Positions 34,230 to 44,541 of a stretch of DNA of 64,000 bases are shown piece after piece. Position numbers and translations under genes: made by a program. Each line of letters starts with the position of its first letter. The first letter of the stretch is position 1. Source of the DNA: Nonomuraea spiralis. Its GTDB lineage: Bacteria > Actinomycetota > Actinomycetes > Streptosporangiales > Streptosporangiaceae. The stretch is from the NCBI RefSeq assembly GCF_014648435.1, contig NZ_BMRC01000001.1, positions 320,481-384,480 on the forward strand, given 5' to 3'. The notes below the pieces were generated by a model. It made no database searches and was not told the DNA's origin. It worked only from the letters and a program-made list of their open reading frames with translations.

Positions 34230-35186
34230 TCAGCCTCGGGTGTCGGCCAGGCCGTGCAGGCGGCGCAGGGCCTTGCGGGCCGCGGCCGAGACCTGCTCGT
34301 CCGGGTGGTGGTCGATGAGCACCCGCAACACCCGGCCCGTCCAGGGGTGGTCGCCGAAGGCGAGGATGGCGATCGTGCCCGCCTGCTCCTCCGCGTCCAT
34401 CCCCATGGCGATCGACTCGATCACCTCGCCCGCCTCGCCGCCGAACTCCAGCAGCGCCGCCGCCATGTCCACCAGCACCCAGGCGATCTCGTCGGGAGCC
34501 GTCCGCCGCTCCTCGCGGCCCGTCCTGGCCGCGACCACCGCGCCCAGCCTCGGCTCCTCCAGCAGCCCGTTCAGCGCCCGGCGGCCCTCGTCGCCGAGGC
34601 CCGTCGCCAGCAGCTCCACGCCGACCGCCCTGCTGAGCGGGCTCACGCCGGCCAGCGCGGTGGCGATCTCGGCCGCCCCCTGCCCGGCGTCGCGGCCGGC
34701 CAGCCAGCCCGCCAGCTCCTCGGCCCGTTCGGCCTCGGGATAGGAACGCAGGCCGTGCAGCAGCGCGGCGGCACCGGCGTCGGCGAGGGAGCCCATGACG
34801 GGGATCTCCTGCCCGGCGGTCTCGGCGATGATCAGCCGCGCCACCCACAACCCCAGCCAGCTCAGCGTGTACGGCTCCGCCTGCCGTACCAGCCCCAGGT
34901 CGGTCAGCGTCTGAGGCACCCGCCCGGCGACCGGCTCGCGGGACAGGAACATGCGGATGAGCTCCAGCAGCAGCCCCTCGTCGGCGGCCAGCCGCGTCCG
35001 GCACACCTCCGCCCAAGCCTCCAGCACCCGGGTGTCGTCCTCGGCCCCGCGGTCGTGCTCCGGGTCGAGCGCCGCCTTCAGCTCGCCGGAGAGCGGCGCG
35101 GCGCGCACCGCGGCGGCCAGCGTGGCGGCGGCGGGAAGCCGGATCGGCGGTTGCAGCGGCAGCGTGTCGTCGTCGTAGGACCTCAC
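34230..35186 (-). CDS. Alpha-helical protein of unknown function
   Basis: A 318-residue Ala/Leu/Glu-rich protein with helices of HEAT-like length (ALAGVSPLSRAVGVELLATG, HPDEQVSAAARKALRRL near the end). No signal peptide, membrane helix or catalytic motif is seen. The GTG at 35186 is used because AGGA is 8 bases upstream; the open frame extends further but without a ribosome site. Ends 94 bases before the start of the zinc-ribbon gene, same strand. Confidence 0.6.
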   Translation of the reverse strand: MRSYDDDTLPLQPPIRLPAAATLAAAVRAAPLSGELKAALDPEHDRGAEDDTRVLEAWAEVCRTRLAADEGLLLELIRMFLSREPVAGRVPQTLTDLGLVRQAEPYTLSWLGLWVARLIIAETAGQEIPVMGSLADAGAAALLHGLRSYPEAERAEELAGWLAGRDAGQGAAEIATALAGVSPLSRAVGVELLATGLGDEGRRALNGLLEEPRLGAVVAARTGREERRTAPDEIAWVLVDMAAALLEFGGEAGEVIESIAMGMDAEEQAGTIAILAFGDHPWTGRVLRVLIDHHPDEQVSAAARKALRRLHGLADTRG

Positions 35187-35386
35187 GAGCCCATCCTGTC
35201 CTCTTCGTCCCGCTGGATCGAAAATCGTCCCGCCGGATCGGGAAACGCCGGAAACTGAACGCGGTCCAGCGTACTCACGTCGCTGCCCGGCCACGAGGGG
35301 AAGATCACGCCGGTGGAAAACGGGAGGCGACCGAAGACGACATGCACTACAGTGCCACGAAATGTCGGCAGAAAGGAGGCTCTGAG

Positions 35387-35458
35387 ATGTTTGTCAATAT
35401 AAGGGCGCTTTCTACTTCTCGGAGGAACCGTGCAATTCCGCCCTGCGGCCGAGGCTGA
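35387..35458 (+). CDS. Possible 23-residue leader peptide
   Basis: The short frame MFVNIRALSTSRRNRAIPPCGRG has an ideal ribosome site (AAAGGAGG, 35372-35379) 7 bases before its ATG, better than that of the gene it precedes. It overlaps the first 29 bases of the acetyltransferase gene in another frame. It may control translation of that gene. No homologue is known to me; it could also be chance. Confidence 0.35.
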   Translation: MFVNIRALSTSRRNRAIPPCGRG

Positions 35459-36365
35459 CCTCGACCGCCTGCTCGGCTGCGTCGTCGACGAGTCCATCAG
35501 CTGGGCCCATGCCGACCGGCTGCTCTCACTCCTGGAGAGCCGGAACTACCGCTTCGACCGTATCTGGCTCGCCGAGGAGAACGGCGAGATCATGGCCCGC
35601 GCCGTCTGGTGGGGCTTCGCCGGCGAGGAACGGCCGCTCGCCCTCGACTGCGTCTACGTCCACCCCTCGGTCGAGGACCGTGTGGGCCTGGCCGCCGAGC
35701 TGCTGAACCACGCCCACGCCGCCTTCGGCCAGAAGCCGGCCTACCACGTCTTCGTCTCCAACGGCTGGCGCGACAACCCGCAGAGCTCCGCGGCCATCGC
35801 CTGGCGCTGGGAGGCCGCCGGCCGCGCCGGGCTGACCGAGGAGCTCGAACGCCTGCGGTACGCCTGGACGTCCGGATCGCCCGTGCCCGAGCCGTCCAAG
35901 CGGCTGGTCTTCCGCGGCGAGGACGACGACGAGGTGTTCGTGGACGCCTTCCGCCAGGTCGCCGAGGGCACGCTCGACTTCTACACCCGCCAGGCCCTGA
36001 TGACCACGGACCCCGTGGAGCAGGCCCGCGAGGACGTGCGCGACAACAAGTCGATGAAGGGCGACCGGTCCTGGTGGCGGCTCGCCTACGACGAGGCGGG
36101 CGACCTGGCCGGCATCGCGCTGCCGTCGGCCAACGACGCCGGGCCCGTGGTCGGCTATCTCGGCGTGGTGCCCTCGCACCGGGGCCGCGGCCTCGTCGAC
36201 GACCTGCTCGGCGAGATCACCCGCTTCCACGCCGAGCGCGGCGTGCAGCGGATCGTGGCCGACACCGACGCGGGCAACGTCCCGATGGCGCGGGCGTTCG
36301 AACGCGCCGGTTACGACAACTTCGCGATCCGGCTGGTCCTGTCGGCCGATCCCGGAGCCGCCTGA
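35430..36365 (+). CDS. GNAT acetyltransferase
   Basis: A 311-residue protein with two GNAT-like halves. The C-terminal one has the acetyl-CoA motif VVGYLGVVPSHRGRGLVDDLL (about 233-253) and DTDAGNVPMARAFERAGY. The N-terminal half (AAEADLDRLLGCVVDES to DCVYVHP) is weaker and probably gives the substrate site. The substrate is unknown. The GTG has GGAGG 4 bases upstream. A leader ORF overlaps the start, and a perfect hairpin lies 5 bases after the stop. Confidence 0.85.
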   Translation: MQFRPAAEADLDRLLGCVVDESISWAHADRLLSLLESRNYRFDRIWLAEENGEIMARAVWWGFAGEERPLALDCVYVHPSVEDRVGLAAELLNHAHAAFGQKPAYHVFVSNGWRDNPQSSAAIAWRWEAAGRAGLTEELERLRYAWTSGSPVPEPSKRLVFRGEDDDEVFVDAFRQVAEGTLDFYTRQALMTTDPVEQAREDVRDNKSMKGDRSWWRLAYDEAGDLAGIALPSANDAGPVVGYLGVVPSHRGRGLVDDLLGEITRFHAERGVQRIVADTDAGNVPMARAFERAGYDNFAIRLVLSADPGAA

Positions 36366-36370
36366 CCTTC

Positions 36371-36400
36371 CCTGACGGGCCCCTCCCGGGGCCCGTCAGG
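36371..36400. terminator. Bidirectional hairpin terminator
   Basis: CCTGACGGGCCCC (36371-36383) and GGGGCCCGTCAGG (36388-36400) make a perfect 13-base-pair stem with loop TCCC. It separates two convergent genes and includes the stop codon of the minus-strand one. Confidence 0.85.
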
Positions 36401-37163
36401 CAAGGGCCGCGAGGCGCGCCCGCACGACCAGGTCGTGCAGGGCGTCGCCCGCGGTGGCGCGCTCGGGCAGCGCCGAGCTCTCGCGCGCCGCCTCCAGCGC
36501 GGCCGTCATCCGCTCCACGTCGGCCGCCACACCGTCCAGCGCGGGCGCCGTGCCGTGCTCGGCCTCCCGTTTGGCCGCCACCAGCTCCGGCAGGTACGGC
36601 GGCCCGTACGCCATCAGCCGCGTCAGGTCGGCCTCCAGCTCCCCGGTACGCATCAGATGCGTGCCCGTCGCCAGCACCCGGAAGGTGTACAGCAGCGGCT
36701 TCAGCTCACCCGTACGCCCGAACAACCGCCACTGCGTACGCGCGAACCCCAGGTAGTGGTGGGCGTGATGCCGCGTCAGGCAGGCCGGCGCGAGCGACAC
36801 CAGTTCGTCGTGCACCGGCGAGGAGGCCACCACCAGCGGCGACAGGAGCTGTTCCAGCACGTAGCCGTTGCGGTTGAGCAGCAGGCGGCAGAACTTGACC
36901 AGGTCGTGCGTGACCAGGTCCACCTCGACGCCGTCGCGCGTCCATGTCCGGTCGAGGGTCTGCGGCCCGGTGCGCAGCCCGACCACCTCCGCGACCGGCA
37001 GCACGTGCGTGCCGCGCAGGTCGACGTCGGAGTCCACGGACGGGAAACCGTACAGGTGGGCGCCGCTCACCGTGGCGAAGACCACCGGGTACGGCTGCTC
37101 GCCCGGGATCTCCGGCAACCACGACGGCAACCACGACGGCAACAAGGACGGCAGCCCGTTCAC
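36396..37163 (-). CDS. Pol-beta-superfamily nucleotidyltransferase (RlaP-like), second of pair
   Basis: A 255-residue nucleotidyltransferase. GAHLYGFPSVDSDVDLRG contains the G[S/A] and DxD metal motif, and VDLVTHDLVKFCRLLLNRNG the third Asp region. The family is linked to RNA ligation or repair in some bacteria; the target is unknown. It overlaps the upstream paralogue by four bases (GTGA). The N-terminus carries a short WLPS repeat made by a 12-base tandem repeat. Confidence 0.85.
   Translation of the reverse strand: MNGLPSLLPSWLPSWLPEIPGEQPYPVVFATVSGAHLYGFPSVDSDVDLRGTHVLPVAEVVGLRTGPQTLDRTWTRDGVEVDLVTHDLVKFCRLLLNRNGYVLEQLLSPLVVASSPVHDELVSLAPACLTRHHAHHYLGFARTQWRLFGRTGELKPLLYTFRVLATGTHLMRTGELEADLTRLMAYGPPYLPELVAAKREAEHGTAPALDGVAADVERMTAALEAARESSALPERATAGDALHDLVVRARLAALA
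37114..37149. repeat. 12-base in-frame tandem repeat
   Basis: Two perfect copies of GGCAACCACGAC (37114-37137) and one variant copy (37138-37149). It codes on the minus strand for the repeated residues LPSW at the start of the nucleotidyltransferase, and a change in copy number would keep the frame. Confidence 0.85.
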
Positions 37164-37798
37164 AGGTGCTCCTTCCGCACGCCGACGAGGAAGTCCTCCA
37201 CCCGCTCCCGGTCCGGCCGCTCGGGCAGGACGGTCGGCGCGGCGGCCAGCTCGGCCGTCAGTTCGGCCCGCCAGGCGTCCACCTCGGCCCACGGCACCTC
37301 GCCGCGCTTGATCGCCAGCAGCCGCTCCCGGTACGCCTCGACCCCGACCAGCGGCTCGCCGTGCCGTACCAGGTGCAGGCCGCTGATCAGCAGCCGCAAC
37401 ATGTGCATGGCCTGCTTCAACTTGGGCGCCCGTGGGTCCAGGCGGCGGAACTGCGCCGCGGCGTACCCGGCGAACGTCTCGTGCGCCCGCCGCGACAGGA
37501 ACGCCCCGCGCAGCTCCAGCAGCCGCCGTCCGGCGGGCGTGGCCACCTCCACGATCGGCGACCACAGGCACTCCAGCACCGTCGGGTTGGCCTCCAGCGC
37601 CAGCACGCAGAAACGTTCCACCTCCCACGAGAACTGCTCGGGCAGCGGCCCGTCGCGGTGGGTGGGCGGCTTGGTCAGCCGCCAGAAGTCCGCGGTGGGG
37701 GCCACGAACACGCCGCGCCGGTCGGTGTCGGACCCTTCGGTCTCCAGCCCGTACGCCCGCGAGCCCACCACGACGGACAAGATCAGGTCTTCGTTCAC
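37160..37798 (-). CDS. Pol-beta-superfamily nucleotidyltransferase, first of pair
   Basis: A 212-residue paralogue of the next gene. VVVGSRAYGLETEGSDTDRRG gives the GS and DxD motifs near the N-terminus (the DxD here reads SDTDRRG), and the later VERFCVLALEANPTVLECLW is the conserved helix. The GTG at 37798 is preceded by GGGAGG. It is divergent from the acyl-CoA synthetase gene over 57 bases. Confidence 0.85.
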   Translation of the reverse strand: MNEDLILSVVVGSRAYGLETEGSDTDRRGVFVAPTADFWRLTKPPTHRDGPLPEQFSWEVERFCVLALEANPTVLECLWSPIVEVATPAGRRLLELRGAFLSRRAHETFAGYAAAQFRRLDPRAPKLKQAMHMLRLLISGLHLVRHGEPLVGVEAYRERLLAIKRGEVPWAEVDAWRAELTAELAAAPTVLPERPDRERVEDFLVGVRKEHL

Positions 37799-37819
37799 CC
37801 GGACACCCTCCCACGGGTC

Positions 37820-37849
37820 TTGCGTTCGGGGGCCGGCGGCTGATCTGAT
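37820..37849 (+). promoter_or_regulatory. Leaderless promoter of the acyl-CoA synthetase gene
   Basis: TTGCGT (37820-37825) and TCTGAT (37844-37849) are 18 bases apart, and the -10 box ends 6 bases before the GTG at 37856. No ribosome binding site is present. Confidence 0.45.
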
Positions 37850-37855
37850 CGACAA

Positions 37856-39721
<1,866 letters not shown>

Positions 39722-39796
39722 CGGAGCGGGCATCAGAGGAGCGCCGCGGCGCGGCCTGGCACATGATGGGACCTCCCGGTCCCGGAGAGAAGGCTG

Positions 39797-42607
39797 ATGA
39801 TCGAGACGCCGAGTTACGCCGACGCCCTGAGGGTGCTGGGCTGCAAGGAGGGCAGGCTCGTCAAGGTGGTCGGCTTCGCCGCCGCGGCCGCCCGTACGGG
39901 ATGGGCGCTGGCCGGGGGCGGGCTGCTCACCATGAGCCTGGCCGACCTGCGTGCCGACATCGTGCGCTACGGCGAGGAGGTCATCCGCAGGATGCCCGAG
40001 CTGAAAGGGGGCGTGGACCGTTACACCCGCACCCAGCGCCTGGCCGCCGCGCACGCCGTCATCGTCGTGTCGGCCTGGTTCGAGGCGCTCGGGGAGGCCA
40101 AGCTGCCCTTCACCCTGGAGCAGCTCGACCGGGCCGACAAGATCTCCCACGGCGTGCCCACCCCCGAGCGCTTCGCCCGCCTGGTGGCCGGGCTGCTCAT
40201 GGAACGCCTGCCCACCCCCGAGCCGCACGTGCCCTTCGCCGAGACCCGCCAGGCCGTCGAACGCGCGTACCTGCGCATGTCGGAGGCGATGGCCGAGTTC
40301 GTCGGCGGTCTGAGCGTGTGGGACGAACTGCCGGTCGACGACCAGCTCCTGTTACCCCGCATGCTGGCCGAGGGCCCGCCCCCGCACGCGCTGCGCATCT
40401 ACGACGAGGACTTCCGCTCGTTGTCGCTCGACAGCCACGAGTTCGGCGTGCGCAGCCTGGTCACCGACCGCCAGACGCCGGGCACCGGCCTGTCGCGGGT
40501 GGCGTGGCTACTGGCCGAGCTGGCCCCGCCGCGGGTCGGCGACCGTCCCATGATCCATCAGGCCCGCATGGCGGCCAACGCGCTCGACCGGCCGCTGCTG
40601 GCCGCGGGCAAGCTGCCCGAGGACGTCTCGCTCCCGCTGCTCGGCGAGGGCTATCTCAGCCCGCGCTGCCGGGTGGCCGAGCTGACCCGCGAGTCCGACC
40701 CGTCCTCCATGGGCTGGTGGCAGGACCAGCGCCTGCTGCCGGACGCCGAGGCGTTCCTCGTCGGCCACCTCACCTCGCTGCGCGCCACCCAGGCGCCGCT
40801 GCTGGTGCTCGGCGAGCCCGGCTCGGGCAAGTCCAAGCTGACCGAGGTGCTGGGCGCCCGCCTGGCCAGGTCGGAGTTCCTGCCGATCAGGGTGGAGCTG
40901 CCGCGCGTCCCGCCGCGCGCGCCGGTCACCGAACAGATCGAGCGGGCCGTCGCCGCCGTGCTGGAGGAGGAGGTCGAGTACGCCGACCTGGTCGCCGCGG
41001 GCGGCGGCGCGCAGCCGGTGATCCTGCTCGACGGCTTCGACGAGCTGCTGCAGGGCGGCGTCAACCGCTACGACTACCTCGGGCACGTCCAGGAGTTCCA
41101 GCGCCGCGAGGCCGCGCTCGGGCGGCCCGTCGTGGTGATCGTGACCAGCCGGACCGTCGTGGCCGACCGGATCAGGTTCCCCGACGGGCTGCTGGCGCTG
41201 CAGCTCCAGCCGTTCGAGGACGACCAGGTGCGCCAGTGGCTGGACATCTGGGACCACTCCAACCGCGCCCTGCTGGCCAGGCGCGACCTGAAACCCCTGC
41301 CCGCGGCGACCGCGCTGGCCCAGGGCGAGATGGCCAGGCAGCCGCTGCTCCTGCTGCTGCTGGCGCTCTACGACGCCGGCGGCAACGCGCTCCAGCGCGA
41401 CCACGGGCCGATCGGCCGCGCCCGCCTGTACGAGGCGCTGCTGCGCGACTTCACCGAACGCGAGACCGCCACCCCGCGGCGCGTGGTCATCGACAGCGAG
41501 CTCGTCCTGCTCGGCACGGTGGCCCTGTCCATGCTGGCCCGCGGCAGCCAGGTCATCACCGAGGACGCGCTCGCCCGCGACCTGCCCGCCCTGTGCGAGG
41601 GCGGCGACGACGAGCCCGACGAGCCGGCCCCGCCGGTCGACTGGGCCCGCAGGGCCACCGACCGCTTCTTCTTCATCCGCCGAAACGGCTACTCCTTCCT
41701 CCACTCCACCTTCGGCGAGTTCCTGACGGCCTGGCTGACCGTGTACGCCCTGCGCGACCTCGACCGGCGCCGCCGCCTGGCCGGGGACGAGCCGCTGGCC
41801 CTGGCCCAGAGCGTGGACGACGACCTGCTGTACGCGGTCACGTCGTTCTCCTGCCTGGCCGAGCGCGGGCCGACGATCGGGTTCATCCTGGAGCTGCTGG
41901 ACGAGGTGCCGGCGGCCGTACGCGCCCGGTGCGTCACCCACCTGGCCGGACTGCTGCGCCGGTCCCTGCACGAGCGCCGCCGCCGCTGCTTCACCGGCTT
42001 CCGGCCGGTACGCCATCCGGTCACCCGCCGCCTGGCCGCCTACTCGGCCAACCTGGCGCTGCTCATCGTGGCCGCCGCGCAGGAGCCCGTACCCGTCTCG
42101 CACATCCTGGGCGGGCCCGACCCGCTCGACCGCTGGGCCTCCTTCAGCCACCTGTGGAAGGGCCAGCTCGGGCAGGAGGGCTGGACCGGCCTGGTCAACG
42201 CCCTGTCGGCGCACCGCGTCGCCGGGCTGGAGGAGGTGATCCTCGGCGGCACCGAGGGCACCGCCATGGGGGACGTGATCGTCGCCGCCGCCACCGGCCA
42301 CGCGCCGCGCAACCGCAGGCTGCTCGACCTGCTGATGCTCGCCGTGGGGGAGGGGCGGTCCCTGCACTTCCGCGACCGGGTGGCCCTCCTGCGGGAGCTG
42401 GTCGAGACCGCCGCGGTACGGTCACCCGCGGTGCACCGGGCGCTGGGCGCCATGTGGCGCGCGGACGGCGCCGACCACGAGGCGCTGCGCGCGCTGCTGC
42501 ACACCGTGCTGGCCGACCCGACCGAGCGCGTGGCGACCTGGGAGCAGCTCGTCAGGGCGGGTGTGCCGGAGGAGGAGCTCTGGCAGATCCGTCAGGGGAC
42601 CGACTGA
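39797..42607 (+). CDS. NACHT-domain NTPase (NLR-like, candidate defence protein)
   Basis: A 936-residue STAND NTPase. Residues 1-320 are helical and look like one of the NACHT N-terminal helical domains. LLVLGEPGSGKSKLTEVLG (about 336-350) is Walker A, VILLDGFDELL (about 407-417) the NACHT-type Walker B with extra acidic residues, and IVTSRTV sensor 1. RRNGYSFLHSTFGEFLTAWL is the winged-helix FLH motif typical of NACHT proteins. The C-terminal 270 residues are helical repeats, probably the sensor. No effector domain or partner gene is visible. Bacterial NACHT proteins are known anti-phage sensors. The 3' end overlaps the convergent kinase gene by 16 bases. Confidence 0.85.
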   Translation: MIETPSYADALRVLGCKEGRLVKVVGFAAAAARTGWALAGGGLLTMSLADLRADIVRYGEEVIRRMPELKGGVDRYTRTQRLAAAHAVIVVSAWFEALGEAKLPFTLEQLDRADKISHGVPTPERFARLVAGLLMERLPTPEPHVPFAETRQAVERAYLRMSEAMAEFVGGLSVWDELPVDDQLLLPRMLAEGPPPHALRIYDEDFRSLSLDSHEFGVRSLVTDRQTPGTGLSRVAWLLAELAPPRVGDRPMIHQARMAANALDRPLLAAGKLPEDVSLPLLGEGYLSPRCRVAELTRESDPSSMGWWQDQRLLPDAEAFLVGHLTSLRATQAPLLVLGEPGSGKSKLTEVLGARLARSEFLPIRVELPRVPPRAPVTEQIERAVAAVLEEEVEYADLVAAGGGAQPVILLDGFDELLQGGVNRYDYLGHVQEFQRREAALGRPVVVIVTSRTVVADRIRFPDGLLALQLQPFEDDQVRQWLDIWDHSNRALLARRDLKPLPAATALAQGEMARQPLLLLLLALYDAGGNALQRDHGPIGRARLYEALLRDFTERETATPRRVVIDSELVLLGTVALSMLARGSQVITEDALARDLPALCEGGDDEPDEPAPPVDWARRATDRFFFIRRNGYSFLHSTFGEFLTAWLTVYALRDLDRRRRLAGDEPLALAQSVDDDLLYAVTSFSCLAERGPTIGFILELLDEVPAAVRARCVTHLAGLLRRSLHERRRRCFTGFRPVRHPVTRRLAAYSANLALLIVAAAQEPVPVSHILGGPDPLDRWASFSHLWKGQLGQEGWTGLVNALSAHRVAGLEEVILGGTEGTAMGDVIVAAATGHAPRNRRLLDLLMLAVGEGRSLHFRDRVALLRELVETAAVRSPAVHRALGAMWRADGADHEALRALLHTVLADPTERVATWEQLVRAGVPEEELWQIRQGTD

Positions 42608-43731
42608 TCTACCGGCAGCTCCACGGTGATCGTCAGGCCGCCCTCGTCCCGTGGCCTGGCCGACACCGTGCCGTCGTGCGCCTCGGCGATGACCCGGACG
42701 ATCGACAGGCCGAGCCCGCTGCCCCGCTCCGAGCGCAGCCGGTCGCCGTGCAGCCGCCGGAACGGCTGGAAGATCGTCTCGATCTCGTACGGCGGGACGT
42801 GCAGCCCGGTGTTGGCCACCACCAGCTCGACCTGCTCGGCCCGCCGCCGCGTCGTCACCCAGACCTCGCCCTTGGGGTGGTTGTGCCGGATCGCGTTCTC
42901 CACCAGGTTCTGCACCAGCCGCTCGACCAGCACCGCCTCGCCCTTGGTCGGCGCCTGGTCGAGCAGCCGGTGGATCGTCACCTCCCGCTCGACCGCCTCG
43001 TCGCCGGCCTGGTCGAGCACGTGCTCGGCGACGTCGGTCAGGTCGAACGGCCGCCGGTCGAGCACTGACTGCTCGCCCTCGGCCAGGGCCAGCAGGCCGT
43101 CGATGAGGCGTTCGTGCCGGGCGTTGACCAGCAGCAGCGACTCGCCGAGGCGCTTGACGTCGTCCGTGGCGTCGGGACGGCGCACCGCCACGTCCACCAG
43201 CGTGCGGTTGATCGTCAGCGGGGTGCGCAGCTCGTGCGAGGCGTTGGCGACGAACCGGCGCTGCCCGTCGAAGGAGCGCGCCAGCCGGCCGAGCATGGTG
43301 TCGTAGATCTCGGTCAGCTCCTTGACCTCGTCGCGCGGGCCCTGGTAGTCGATGCGCTCGGTCAGGTCGTGGCTCTGGGCCACCCGGCGGGCGGTCTCGG
43401 TCACCGACTTGACCGGCCGCAGCACCCATCCCGCCGCCCGCCAGCCGAGCCCGAACGCGACGGCGGTGGCGGTCAGCACGATGATCCCGCCGACGGTGCG
43501 CACGCCGCTCAGCGTCTCGCGCTGGTAGGCCGCGCGCACCCGCTTCGCGTTGCTGTAGGAGCGCTCGTAGGAGTCGCCGTAGGAGTACTCACGGGGGAAG
43601 TCGGGCTTGATCAGGTCCGCCCGGAACTCAAGCTGCGACCGGACGACGAAGTACACCCCGGTCACCGCCAGGGCGCCGAGGAAGAGGAACACTCCGGCGC
43701 AGGCCAGGGCGAAACGCATGCGTACGGTCAT
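42592..43731 (-). CDS. Sensor histidine kinase
   Basis: A 379-residue HK with two membrane helices (FALACAGVFLFLGALAVTGVYF and GGIIVLTATAVAFGLGW) around a short Tyr-rich outer loop, a HAMP segment, the H box VANASHELRTPLT, N box NLVENAIRHN and G boxes with GSGLGLSIV. It overlaps the response regulator gene (ATGA), so both are one operon. Confidence 0.92.
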   Translation of the reverse strand: MTVRMRFALACAGVFLFLGALAVTGVYFVVRSQLEFRADLIKPDFPREYSYGDSYERSYSNAKRVRAAYQRETLSGVRTVGGIIVLTATAVAFGLGWRAAGWVLRPVKSVTETARRVAQSHDLTERIDYQGPRDEVKELTEIYDTMLGRLARSFDGQRRFVANASHELRTPLTINRTLVDVAVRRPDATDDVKRLGESLLLVNARHERLIDGLLALAEGEQSVLDRRPFDLTDVAEHVLDQAGDEAVEREVTIHRLLDQAPTKGEAVLVERLVQNLVENAIRHNHPKGEVWVTTRRRAEQVELVVANTGLHVPPYEIETIFQPFRRLHGDRLRSERGSGLGLSIVRVIAEAHDGTVSARPRDEGGLTITVELPVDQSVP

Positions 43732-44384
43732 GGGATGCGGTACCCCGATCCCGGCACGGTCTCGATGACCTGGGGCTCGCCGAGCTTCTTGCGCAGCTTC
43801 ATCATCGTCGTACGAACCGTGTTGGTGAACGGGTCGATGTGCTCGTCCCAGACCTTCTCCAGCAGGTTTTCGGCCGAGACCACCGCGCCCTGGGCGCGCA
43901 GCAGCTCGGCCAGCACGCCGAACTCCTTGCGGGCCAGCGGGACGTACACGCCGTCGCGGAACACCTGGCGGTGCGCCCAGTCCAGCCGCACGCCCGCCCG
44001 CTCCAGCATCGGCGGGTCGGCCCGGCGGGCGCGGCGGCCGAGCGCGTGCACCCGCGCCACCAGCTCCTCGAACGCGAACGGCTTCGGCAGGTAGTCGTCG
44101 GCCCCCAGCGACAACCCCGACACCCGCGACCGCACGTCGCCGGACGCGGTCAGCATGAGCACCCTGACCAGCCACTCCCGCTCCACGACCGTCCGGCACA
44201 CCTCGTCGCCGTGCACCCCCGGCAGGTCCCTGTCCAGGATCAGCACGTCGTAGTCGTGCACGCCGAGCCGCTCCAGCGCCGCCTCCCCGTCGTAGGCGAC
44301 GTCGACGGCCAGCGCCTCGCCCCGCAGCCCCTCGGCGATCGAGTCGGCGAGCATGCGCTCGTCCTCGGCGACCAATACCCGCAC
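43728..44384 (-). CDS. OmpR-family response regulator
   Basis: A 218-residue regulator. The receiver has VAEDE near the start, the phospho-Asp in DYDVLILDRDLPG and Lys in YLPKPFAFEE; the C-terminal winged helix ends FTNTVRTTMMKLRKKLGE and VPGSGYRIP. A GTG start is used. It is divergent from the membrane glycosyltransferase-like gene. Confidence 0.93.
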   Translation of the reverse strand: MRVLVAEDERMLADSIAEGLRGEALAVDVAYDGEAALERLGVHDYDVLILDRDLPGVHGDEVCRTVVEREWLVRVLMLTASGDVRSRVSGLSLGADDYLPKPFAFEELVARVHALGRRARRADPPMLERAGVRLDWAHRQVFRDGVYVPLARKEFGVLAELLRAQGAVVSAENLLEKVWDEHIDPFTNTVRTTMMKLRKKLGEPQVIETVPGSGYRIP

Positions 44385-44541
44385 TTGTAGCCCCCAACAA
44401 GATCATGAAATGCCGCAAGTCTGGACCAGACCCCATAACGCGGGCATAACCACTTCAGGTGACGCCAAGGTTATCGGCGGATCGCTGGACTGCCCTCCGA
44501 ACGACCGGGATCGGCCCGGTCGCCGACGGGGGAGAAAGTCC

